From: Anaerolineales bacterium
GTDB taxonomy: Bacteria; Chloroflexota; Anaerolineae; Anaerolineales; Villigracilaceae
Direction of reading: 5' to 3'
Length of the DNA stretch: 64,000 nucleotides
Assembly (NCBI GenBank): GCA_030834895.1
Contig: JAUQXA010000050.1
Location: 124,001-188,000 of the forward strand
The number at the start of each line of letters is the position of its first letter. Position 1 is the first letter of the stretch. The translations under genes and the position numbers were made by a program. Positions 17,782-25,478 of this stretch are shown here, piece after piece. Under the pieces are notes generated by a model that ran no database searches, was not told the origin of the DNA, and was given only the letters and a program-made list of their open reading frames with translations.

Positions 17782-20700
17782 ATGTATCATTTGTACGGAC
17801 ATAGATCTAGCGTGCCAAAATTCTTTCGATTTGTCCAACTCAGAATTTCCCCAATTCTGTTCCTGACCATTTTGCTGGTTTCCTGCTCCGGGGTTGTCCC
17901 ACCCATTCCCACATCCACCCCACAGACTGAAACGCAACCAATCGCAGAAACGGAGCCGCCGCCCCTGCGGGCCAATGCTGTTGTCCAGTTTCAACAACTT
18001 AGCCTTGAAGATGGCCTCTCGCAAAGCGTGGTCAATGTCATCCTGCAAGACCGTCAGGGATTCCTGTGGTTCGGTACGCAGGACGGACTCAACCGCTACG
18101 ACGGCTACAACTTCAAGGTTTACAAGCCAAATCCCGAAGACCCCAACAGCCTCAGCGACGGTTGGATTGAATCGCTCTACGAAGATAGTGACGGCCACCT
18201 CTGGATCGGAACCTATCAGGGCGGGTTGAACCGTTACGACCCAAACACCGATACATTCACCCGGTTTCGACACATTCCCGAGGAGCCTTCCAGCATCGGC
18301 AAGGGTGTGATCAACGCCATTTTCCAAGACCGTTCCGGGACGTTGTGGGTGGGCAGCATGGACGGGTTGAGCAAATTCAATCCGGGAAGCGAATCTTTCA
18401 CCCACTATCGAAACAATCCGGCCAATTCCACCAGCCTGAGTCACAACAACGTCAATGTTATATATCAAGACTCCCAAGACAGATTGTGGATCGGCACCCT
18501 CGGTGGCGGGCTGGAATTGTTCGACCCAGTCGCCGGGGAATTCAAGCATTATCGTGCCAGCCTTAATACCACCGAAGTGAAAGGCGAGCCTGAAATGCAG
18601 GATTCCATCAGTGACGACTTCATTAAGGATATTCTGGAGGACGATAAGGGCTATCTTTGGGTCGGCACTGAAGAGGGACTTAATCGCTTCAACCCCACCC
18701 GCCGACAATTCAAACATTATCTGACGGTGGAAGATGACTCATCCACACTGAGCGATAACTCCACCACTGCCCTGCTGATCGACAGGCGGGGTACCTTGTG
18801 GGTTGGGACCAACCATGGGCTGAATCGTTTCAACGAGGTCACAGATGATTTCGTCCGCTATTTTGCCAACCCGCTTGTCTCCAGCAGTCTGAGCAACAAC
18901 AACATCTTTTCACTTTATGAAGACCGTGAAGGTGTGTTGTGGGTTGGAACCTGGGGTGGTGGAATCAACAAACACAGTCCCGCGCAGGACAAATTTGCCT
19001 TGTACCGTTACAACCCCGATTCCCAGGAGAAAGGAATCCCCGTCGGCGGTGTATTTGGTGCAACAACAGATCCGTCGGGCGCGGCCTGGTTCGGTTCCTC
19101 CGGCAGCGGGTTGACCCGTTTCGATCCCACGAATGGGTTTTCCACTCGTTACACACATAACCCCGGTAAACCGGATAGTCTGGCAAGCCAGCAGGTATGG
19201 GTGGTTTATCGCGACAGAGCCGGTGTCCTCTGGATTGGAACCAGTTCCGGGCTGGATCGATTCTACGAAGCGGCAGGCAAATTCATCCACTATAAGTTTG
19301 ACCCGTCGAATCCAGCCACCAGCATCCGCAGTAATTACATCACCCAAATTTACGAAAGCCCAACTGGTACTTTCTGGGTTGGGACCGGCTCCGGCTTGGA
19401 CCAACTCGATCGCAGAAGCGGAACCTTCACCCATATCACAGACCCACTTCAACCTGAAGGCGCCACTTCCGCAAGTGTGGGAGCCATCCTCGATGACCGC
19501 GATGGGTTCCTGTGGGTGGGCACATCGGATGCGGGAGCGTACCGCTTCGACCAGAAGCAGAATACCTTCCGCTATTATCAAACGGATGCAGAAGACCCAA
19601 CCAGCCTGAGCAGTAACATCGTTTTGGATATTTATCAGGATAAGGATGGAACCATCTGGCTGGCAACCAGCGGCGGCTTGAACAAATACGACCCGACGAC
19701 TGACTCGTTCTCCGTACTAACCGAACGCCGCGGATTGCCCAGTAACTTCGTTTATTGCATCATTCCCGACGAAAGCGACCACCTGTGGCTGACGACCAAT
19801 TTCGGGCTTTCACGTTTCGACCCACAGACGGAGACCTTCCAAAATTTCACTGTCAGTGATGGATTGCAAAGCAATGAGTTCAATTCCGACGCATGTGCCC
19901 GCACTCCAAACGGTGACATTTACGTCGGCGGGACATTTGGCATCAACCTGTTCACCCCTGCCGAAATCCCCACAAATCCATACGTACCACCCATCGTCAT
20001 CACTGCGCTGACCCAAAATGAAAAGCCGTTCGAAGCCACATCGTCGGCTGAAGGCGTCCGTGAAGTCACCTTGAAGTGGCCAGCGAACTCGTTTGAGTTC
20101 GAATTCTCCGCCCTGAGCTTTGCCGAGCCAAAGAATAACCAATATGCCTATGCCCTCGATGGCTTCGACACAGACTGGAACGAAATCGGTGACAAACACG
20201 AGGGACGCTATACCAACCTGCCCGGCGGCAAATACGCCCTGCGACTGAGAGGATCGAACAACGACGGTGTGTGGAACGAAAACGATGAGGCGCTCAGAAT
20301 AACTGTCATCCCGCCCTTCTGGGAGACGTGGTGGTTCTTCACGCTTTCAGGCTTGATTATAATAACAGCAGTTTGGACGGGCTATCGCATGCGAGTCCGC
20401 AGCATCGAGGCGCGCCGTCAGGAATTGGAACGTCAGGTGGCGGAACGCACCCGCGAGATCGAGCGGCTCTTCGAGCGGATGAAGGAACTCGCCATCGTCG
20501 AAGAGCGCAATCGCCTTGCCCGCGAACTTCACGACAGCGCAAAACAAAAAGCCTTCGCAGCTCTGGCGCAGATCGGCGCGGCAAGTGGACTGATCCAGCG
20601 CAACACCGTCGCAGCCCAAAACCACATCACCGAAGCCGAAAACCTGGTGCAGGATGTCATCCAGGAATTGACCTTTCTGATTCAGGAAATGTATCCGATG

Positions 20701-21120
20701 GCTTTAAAGGAAAAGGGGCTGGTCGTAACCCTGCGCGAATACGTGTACGAATGGGAGAGCCGCACCGACATCAAAGCCAGCCTGCGTGTGGAAGGCGAAG
20801 GTCAACTGCCGTTGAAAGTGGAGCAATCGCTGTACCGCATCACACAGGAGACTCTGGCAAACACGGCGCGTCACAGCCATGCGGATTCGGTCAACCTGGC
20901 ACTGGTGTATGATACGAACAAAGTCACCCTGACCATTGCGGACAACGGACAGGGTTTCGACATGGCACAAAGACCCAAAGGCGTGGGGTTGCGTTCCATC
21001 CGGGAACGCGCCGAAAGCGTCGGCGGGCAACTGATCCTCAAAAGCGCCCCCGGCAAGGGAACGCAAATCGAAGTAATTATTCCGGTCGAGCAGGAAACAC
21101 TGCAAGGAGTTCAATCATGA
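17782..21120 (+). CDS. Two-component sensor kinase with fourteen propeller repeats, Y_Y_Y domain and NarX-type kinase core
   Basis: A 1112-residue protein. The N-terminus (to about residue 35) is a lipoprotein-like signal, ILLVSCSG. Fourteen repeats of the LW-GT---GL-R-D type follow, which makes two seven-bladed Reg_prop propellers, then a Y_Y_Y immunoglobulin-like domain (about 730-840) and one transmembrane helix (WWFFTLSGLIIITAVW, about 850). The cytoplasmic kinase is of the HisKA_3 class with phospho-His in ARELHDSAKQ, and a HATPase with ADNGQGFD and GVGLRSIRERA. The gene overlaps the response regulator gene by ATGA. The propeller layout is known from polysaccharide-sensing hybrid kinases, but here it is joined to a NarX-type core; the ligand is unknown. 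It is divergent from the opp operon. Confidence 0.92.
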   Translation: MYHLYGHRSSVPKFFRFVQLRISPILFLTILLVSCSGVVPPIPTSTPQTETQPIAETEPPPLRANAVVQFQQLSLEDGLSQSVVNVILQDRQGFLWFGTQDGLNRYDGYNFKVYKPNPEDPNSLSDGWIESLYEDSDGHLWIGTYQGGLNRYDPNTDTFTRFRHIPEEPSSIGKGVINAIFQDRSGTLWVGSMDGLSKFNPGSESFTHYRNNPANSTSLSHNNVNVIYQDSQDRLWIGTLGGGLELFDPVAGEFKHYRASLNTTEVKGEPEMQDSISDDFIKDILEDDKGYLWVGTEEGLNRFNPTRRQFKHYLTVEDDSSTLSDNSTTALLIDRRGTLWVGTNHGLNRFNEVTDDFVRYFANPLVSSSLSNNNIFSLYEDREGVLWVGTWGGGINKHSPAQDKFALYRYNPDSQEKGIPVGGVFGATTDPSGAAWFGSSGSGLTRFDPTNGFSTRYTHNPGKPDSLASQQVWVVYRDRAGVLWIGTSSGLDRFYEAAGKFIHYKFDPSNPATSIRSNYITQIYESPTGTFWVGTGSGLDQLDRRSGTFTHITDPLQPEGATSASVGAILDDRDGFLWVGTSDAGAYRFDQKQNTFRYYQTDAEDPTSLSSNIVLDIYQDKDGTIWLATSGGLNKYDPTTDSFSVLTERRGLPSNFVYCIIPDESDHLWLTTNFGLSRFDPQTETFQNFTVSDGLQSNEFNSDACARTPNGDIYVGGTFGINLFTPAEIPTNPYVPPIVITALTQNEKPFEATSSAEGVREVTLKWPANSFEFEFSALSFAEPKNNQYAYALDGFDTDWNEIGDKHEGRYTNLPGGKYALRLRGSNNDGVWNENDEALRITVIPPFWETWWFFTLSGLIIITAVWTGYRMRVRSIEARRQELERQVAERTREIERLFERMKELAIVEERNRLARELHDSAKQKAFAALAQIGAASGLIQRNTVAAQNHITEAENLVQDVIQELTFLIQEMYPMALKEKGLVVTLREYVYEWESRTDIKASLRVEGEGQLPLKVEQSLYRITQETLANTARHSHADSVNLALVYDTNKVTLTIADNGQGFDMAQRPKGVGLRSIRERAESVGGQLILKSAPGKGTQIEVIIPVEQETLQGVQS

Positions 21121-21764
21121 CCCCCATCAGCATTTTGATTGTGGACGATCACGAAGTGGTACGAAAGGGCATTCGCGCCTATTTGGAAACCCTGCCCAAA
21201 TTCAACGTGGTGGGCGAAGCCGCCTCCGGCGAGGAAGCCATCAAAATGTCTGGCGAACTCATTCCCGATGTGGTGTTGATGGATCTGGTCATGCCCGGCA
21301 TGGACGGCATCGAGACCACCCGCGAAGTGAAGAAAATTTCACCGCGTACGCAAGTCGTGGTGCTGACCTCCTACCACGAAGATGAGCAGATTTTCCCCGC
21401 GCTCAAAGCGGGAGCGATCTCCTATGTCCTTAAGGACATGAAGATGGATAAGCTGGCAGAGGCCATCCAGAGCGCCATCCGCGGCGAGGTGACCCTGCAT
21501 CCGCTGGTGGCGGCGCGTGTCCTGCGGAATCTGCGCGGCGAAAGTCAGGACGAATCATTCTATGCCGAACTTACCGAGCGCGAACTGGAAGTTTTGAAGT
21601 TCATCGCCAACGGACTGAGCAACAGCCAGATCGCGGACCAATTAGTCATTAGCACAAATACGGTCAAGGGACATGTCAGCAACATTCTCAGCAAACTGCA
21701 CCTCGCTGACCGGACTCAGGTGGCGGTCTACGCCTGGCAAAAGGGGATTGTCCACAGGGATTGA
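21117..21764 (+). CDS. NarL/FixJ-family response regulator
   Basis: A 215-residue regulator. The receiver has Asp10-Asp11, phospho-acceptor Asp56 in VVLMDLVMPGMDG, Thr/Ser in VVLTSYHED and Lys in YVLKDMK. The C-terminal LuxR-type helix-turn-helix has LTERELEVLKFIANGLSNSQIA and the recognition segment TVKGHVSNILSKL. The ATG overlaps the kinase stop (TCATGA), so the two are co-translated and form a cognate pair. It binds DNA as a phosphorylated dimer. The opp operon across the divergent region is a possible target, but only by position. Confidence 0.93.
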   Translation: MTPISILIVDDHEVVRKGIRAYLETLPKFNVVGEAASGEEAIKMSGELIPDVVLMDLVMPGMDGIETTREVKKISPRTQVVVLTSYHEDEQIFPALKAGAISYVLKDMKMDKLAEAIQSAIRGEVTLHPLVAARVLRNLRGESQDESFYAELTERELEVLKFIANGLSNSQIADQLVISTNTVKGHVSNILSKLHLADRTQVAVYAWQKGIVHRD

Positions 21765-21797
21765 ATCAAGGTCTTGCGATACAGGAAACATAATGCA

Positions 21798-21825
21798 GGT
21801 CACGCTTTGAGCGTGACCTTTTTGA
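21798..21825 (+). terminator. Rho-independent terminator of the propeller kinase-regulator operon
   Basis: AGGTCACGCT and AGCGTGACCT form a perfect 10-bp stem with a three-base loop, followed by TTTTTG, 34 bp after the regulator stop. Confidence 0.9.
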
Positions 21826-21917
21826 CTCCCCTGCAAGCAGGATGCAATCAGAGAGGGTAAAATTGTGTAGTATATTGAGCAACAGGCAGACACAACTTGT
21901 ATCCGAGAGAGAAAAAG

Positions 21918-23306
21918 ATGACGGCGGCAAATACCCCAAACTTCCAACCCGAGAAATACACGACCATCGCCTCGAACCACCTTGTGGTTTATTCCATCCA
22001 TACCCTGTATAAAGATGGGGACGAAATCAGCGCGGAGGATATTATCTCCGCCTGTTTTATGTTGTTCCCCAAAAAGTTCTCCATGCGAACCTATCCTCAA
22101 TGGCCCGATTCTGCGCTGGTCGGCAGGAGGTTGCATGATTGTGAGAAAAGCGGGTGGCTCACCGCCAGAATCGAGACTGGATTCAAGCTGACGGCAAAGG
22201 GAATCAGGCTTGCCGAAAAAGTCGCAAAGGAATTGGGAGTAACGATCCCTAAAAAGGAAAAACCGAGGCAAGTCCACAAGTTACGAGTTACCGAGATGGC
22301 AAAGCCCATGCCGGTTGCGAAGCTTGCTCCTGCCAAGCTGAAACCAGAGGAGAAGGTCATTATGTTGGCAGCAAAGGTCGCCGCCGCTGAAGCGCCAAAG
22401 CCGGAGGAGGAGAAAGCTGCCGCACCAGTTGGGAAGCCTGCTGTTGTCAAGCCGAAACCAGCGAAGAAGGCAGAAAAGAAGCAAGTTGAAAAGTTACAAG
22501 TTACTGAGGCGGTGAAGCCCGCGCCTGTTAAAGCGCCGAAGCCTGTAGAAAAGAAAGCCGTTGCGGTGGTGGCAAAGCCTACATCAGCCAAACCGAAACC
22601 AGTGAAGAAGGTACAGGCTCCTGCTGTCAAAACGCCAAAGCCAGTGGAGAAGAAAATCACTGCGCCGTTAGTAAAGCCTGTACTTGCTAAACCGAAGCCA
22701 GCGGAAAAGTCAAAAAAGAAACGAGTTAAGAAGTTACAAGTTGCCGAGGCGGTAAAACTTGCGCCCATCAAAGCGCAGCCAACGGAAAAAGCGAAGGCTC
22801 CTGCTGTCAAAGCACCAAAGCCAGTAGAAAAGAAAGCTTTTGTGCCAGTTGTGAAGCCTGCTCCCGCCAAGCCGTCGAAGGTGAAGAAGGCAAAAGTTGC
22901 CGAGGCTGTAAAACCAACACCAATTGCAAAGCCGAAACCGACGCCGAAGCCAGCGCCAAAGGCTCTAGTTGTGGCTGTGCAGAAGCCTTTGTTTCAGATT
23001 CCCGCCGTCAGCGCGGAGGAGAAGGCAAAGGCAGGGAAGTTCGTCAAGATGATGGAAGGTTCGGACGCGTATCGCTTGTACAAAAAGAACGGCGCGAACG
23101 CAAATATCGGTGAGTTCGATTTCAGGAGTCTGCTGCTCTGCACGATGGAATCGTCGCATGAGACACTGGCGCGGAATGTGGATTTATTCAAAGGCTATGC
23201 AGAGATTCACAACCGCCAGGACTTAATTACCTTCCTGACGGTTTGCAGGGACAAGTTCGCGCATTTGCTCACGCCTGAGAAGAAGACAGTACGGAAATTA
23301 AGGTAA
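21918..23306 (+). CDS. Winged-helix-like protein with a K/P/A-rich repetitive tail
   Basis: A 462-residue protein. The start at 21918 (MTAANTPNF) is preceded by the purine-rich GAGAGAGAAAAAG; an in-frame extension to 21897 is possible. Residues 1-110 look like a winged helix (KYTTIASNHLVVYSI, LVGRRLHDCEKSGWL, FKLTAKGIRLAEKV). Residues 120-365 are a low-complexity tail of recurring KAPKPVEKK, KPVLAKPKP and KLQVTEAVK units, about four imperfect copies, similar in composition to histone H1-like tails. Residues 370-462 are a folded domain with helices SDAYRLYKKNG and LITFLTVCRDKFAHLL. DNA binding is likely from charge and fold; the function is unknown. It precedes the GHKL ATPase gene on the same strand. 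Confidence 0.75.
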   Translation: MTAANTPNFQPEKYTTIASNHLVVYSIHTLYKDGDEISAEDIISACFMLFPKKFSMRTYPQWPDSALVGRRLHDCEKSGWLTARIETGFKLTAKGIRLAEKVAKELGVTIPKKEKPRQVHKLRVTEMAKPMPVAKLAPAKLKPEEKVIMLAAKVAAAEAPKPEEEKAAAPVGKPAVVKPKPAKKAEKKQVEKLQVTEAVKPAPVKAPKPVEKKAVAVVAKPTSAKPKPVKKVQAPAVKTPKPVEKKITAPLVKPVLAKPKPAEKSKKKRVKKLQVAEAVKLAPIKAQPTEKAKAPAVKAPKPVEKKAFVPVVKPAPAKPSKVKKAKVAEAVKPTPIAKPKPTPKPAPKALVVAVQKPLFQIPAVSAEEKAKAGKFVKMMEGSDAYRLYKKNGANANIGEFDFRSLLLCTMESSHETLARNVDLFKGYAEIHNRQDLITFLTVCRDKFAHLLTPEKKTVRKLR

Positions 23307-23321
23307 CAAAATTTACAGATG

Positions 23322-23354
23322 AGACTTCGGAAGTCTTGAAGACTTCCGAAGTCT
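23322..23354. repeat. Long hairpin of AGACTTC-GAAGTCT repeats
   Basis: AGACTTCGGAAGTCT, a three-base spacer and AGACTTCCGAAGTCT form a 15-bp perfect stem, 16 bp after the K/P-rich protein gene. No T-run follows, but it could act as a 3-prime stabiliser. The word recurs at 9906-9920. Confidence 0.65.
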
Positions 23355-23372
23355 AGTTGCTATAGAAGAACT

Positions 23373-23473
23373 GATGTTACGTTCTCAACCGTGATTCCCT
23401 GAGCGACAGCGAAGGGTCTCTGAGACAATCGTAGAGGTTCTTCGCTTTGCTCAGAACGACACTGCGTAACATC
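23373..23473. repeat. Dispersed palindromic intergenic element (GAGCGAAGCGAAG type)
   Basis: It starts with GATGTTACG and ends with CGTAACATC. The interior holds inverted GTTCT-GAG / CTCAGAAC arms and GCGAAGG/TTCGC words. It belongs to the same family as 53606-53702, 55328-55426 and 56913-56983. Confidence 0.7.
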
Positions 23474-23488
23474 AATAAAGGAATTTGA

Positions 23489-25369
23489 ATGGCTGGAAGT
23501 CGAAAACTACAATACGCCGACCGCGTGGCGCTGCAACAAGCCGACCAGGCAATCCGCAAGGATGTGTTGCGCGCGCTCGTGGAGGTCATCACCAACTGCA
23601 ACGATAGTTATTCGCGTCTTGAAGAGGCTGGGACCGAGGTGGACGGCGAGATCGTCATCGAGGTCATGCGAAAGCACCAAAACTCTGTCATCCGCATCCG
23701 CGACCATGCCGAGGGCATGACCGACTCGCGCATGGACAAGGTCGTCGGCACCTATGGCGAAGCCACCAGCGGCATCAAGGAAGACAAACACGTCCGCGGC
23801 ATGTGGGGACGCGGTTTGAAAGATTCCATCTTCGGGCTGGGACACGGGCACGTCTACTCGTTCCGCGGCGGATACTTTTACTCCTGCTCCCTGCTCATCA
23901 AAAACGGCGTGCCCACCTTCGAGTTGAACGATCCCATCTGGGCGAATCAGTCGGTGCGCGAGGAATACAACATGCCAGAGGGGAACGGCACCATCATCGA
24001 GATCATCGTCTCGCGTGACGATGTGAAAGTGCCGCAATACGATAACCTGCGAAATTACCTGCAAAGGCATTTCGAACTGCGCCCCATCATGAGCAGCCCG
24101 CACCGCAGAATCATCTTGCGCGACGTAACGTCAGCGGGGAAAATCCGTCATGAGCACGTCCTCAGCTACAGGTCGCCGAAGGGAGAAAAAGTCCTGAGCG
24201 AGGAACTGCCCATCGAGGGCTATCCAGTCACGGCACAGTTGGAAGTCTTCAGGTCGGCGATCCAACTCTCCACCAGAGGCGAGGAAGGTGACTACGCCGA
24301 CGGCGGTCTGCTGGTGGTCAGCAAGGCGACCATCATCTCGTTGACCATGCTCAAGTTCGAGAACGACCCCTACGCGGGATATTTCTACGGCTCGATTCAA
24401 TGCGATTACCTGCACGACCTAATGAAGAACGATGAACCCGTGCTGACCGCCACCCGCGACGGCATCAACTGGACTCATCCGTTTGCGAAGGCGCTCAAGC
24501 TGGCGGTGGAAGCCAAGCTCGAGCCGCTGGTGCTGGCAGAGCGCAGGCATGCCCTGCACGAGGAGCAGACGCGGCTGGATAAACGTCTGCGCGAGAAAAT
24601 CGACAAGGCGCTGCACGAGTTGAACTCGATCGCCCTGATGGAATTGTCGGAGCGGAAGGATGGTGAAGTCCACAGGAAGATCGAGCTTCCGCCCTCAGGC
24701 ATGGGATTCTTCCCCGAGCGGGCGTACGTCCAGACGGGACAGACCATCACCCTGAGCCTGCTCGTCCGTCTGGTGGAGAACGCCAACGTGGGAGCGACCG
24801 CCTCGGTCATCTCGAACAGCCCCGAAGTGATCGTGTTGACCCAGCAGGTGGTGATTCAGCCGCACAAACATGACCCGACCATCGGACAGGCGCGAGTCAA
24901 AATTGAAGGCAGACAGGTGGGCGGCGAAGGGACCGTGACCGCCTACATCGGAAAACATCGGGCGCAGGTGCAGGTGCAGGTACGTTCAAAAAGAGAAGCC
25001 ATGGCTTTCGAGCTTTCCAGGAACAGCAACGCCCTTTTCACAGACATCATCTTCGACGACCGCATGGATCCGCGCCAGCGCGTCTACTTCGACCGCGTCA
25101 ACTCGAGCATCGTCATCGCCACGGGCGCGCCGTCGGTGGGACTCTACCTCGACGACCAGGACCGCCTCGACACCACCGTGCAGGGACAGGTTCTGCTGGC
25201 GGAGTTGATCACCGAAGCCGTCTGCCGCGAGATCGCCCGTCACGGCGTGGAGATCGGGCGCTTCCTCGCCCCCGAAGGCGCCGAAGCCGACGCGGTGCAG
25301 AATCACTTCATTCGCTTACAAAACCAGTACGCGCATTTGATCCACAAGTATATTGTGACGAAGGAATAA
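23489..25369 (+). CDS. GHKL ATPase of MORC/Hsp90-like type with C-terminal beta domain
   Basis: A 626-residue protein; the start follows AAAGGAATTTGA. The Bergerat ATP-binding motifs are visible: N-box Glu32 to Asp39 (EVITNCND), G1 Asp72-HAEGM (normally DxGxG, with the first Gly replaced by Ala) and G2 GMWGRGLKDS (104-112), whose GLK form is closest to MORC-type ATPases. Residues 110-340 would be the transducer domain. Residues about 345-390 are a charged helical stretch. Residues about 400-510 look like an Ig-like beta domain with the ending VQVQVRSKRE. Residues 515-626 are a further alpha/beta domain. Such ATPases clamp on DNA or remodel protein partners; here the partner is unknown. It may pair with the K/P-tail protein encoded upstream. 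Confidence 0.75.
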   Translation: MAGSRKLQYADRVALQQADQAIRKDVLRALVEVITNCNDSYSRLEEAGTEVDGEIVIEVMRKHQNSVIRIRDHAEGMTDSRMDKVVGTYGEATSGIKEDKHVRGMWGRGLKDSIFGLGHGHVYSFRGGYFYSCSLLIKNGVPTFELNDPIWANQSVREEYNMPEGNGTIIEIIVSRDDVKVPQYDNLRNYLQRHFELRPIMSSPHRRIILRDVTSAGKIRHEHVLSYRSPKGEKVLSEELPIEGYPVTAQLEVFRSAIQLSTRGEEGDYADGGLLVVSKATIISLTMLKFENDPYAGYFYGSIQCDYLHDLMKNDEPVLTATRDGINWTHPFAKALKLAVEAKLEPLVLAERRHALHEEQTRLDKRLREKIDKALHELNSIALMELSERKDGEVHRKIELPPSGMGFFPERAYVQTGQTITLSLLVRLVENANVGATASVISNSPEVIVLTQQVVIQPHKHDPTIGQARVKIEGRQVGGEGTVTAYIGKHRAQVQVQVRSKREAMAFELSRNSNALFTDIIFDDRMDPRQRVYFDRVNSSIVIATGAPSVGLYLDDQDRLDTTVQGQVLLAELITEAVCREIARHGVEIGRFLAPEGAEADAVQNHFIRLQNQYAHLIHKYIVTKE

Positions 25370-25478
25370 TCGACATATAGGCACGTACTTCAGGAGAGTT
25401 CAAGGCGAAAGAAGGTTTTTGAACTATCAATACCTTGAACCCGTCCATCCAAGCTAAGACTCTGCACATTCATTTACC
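25370..25478. other. Convergent intergenic region, nothing definite
   Basis: It lies between the GHKL ATPase and S1-kinase genes, which face each other. TTCAAGG and CCTTGAA words at about 25398 and 25431 could form a weak hairpin, but no clear T-run was seen. Base composition becomes AT-rich from here to about 29.0 kb. Confidence 0.4.

Noticed and set aside
22097..22870. Long antisense frame of about 257 residues opposite the K/P-rich tail
   Set aside because: It mirrors the low-complexity Lys/Pro/Ala codons, giving Gly/Phe/Ala-rich nonsense. No ribosome site and no family resemblance.
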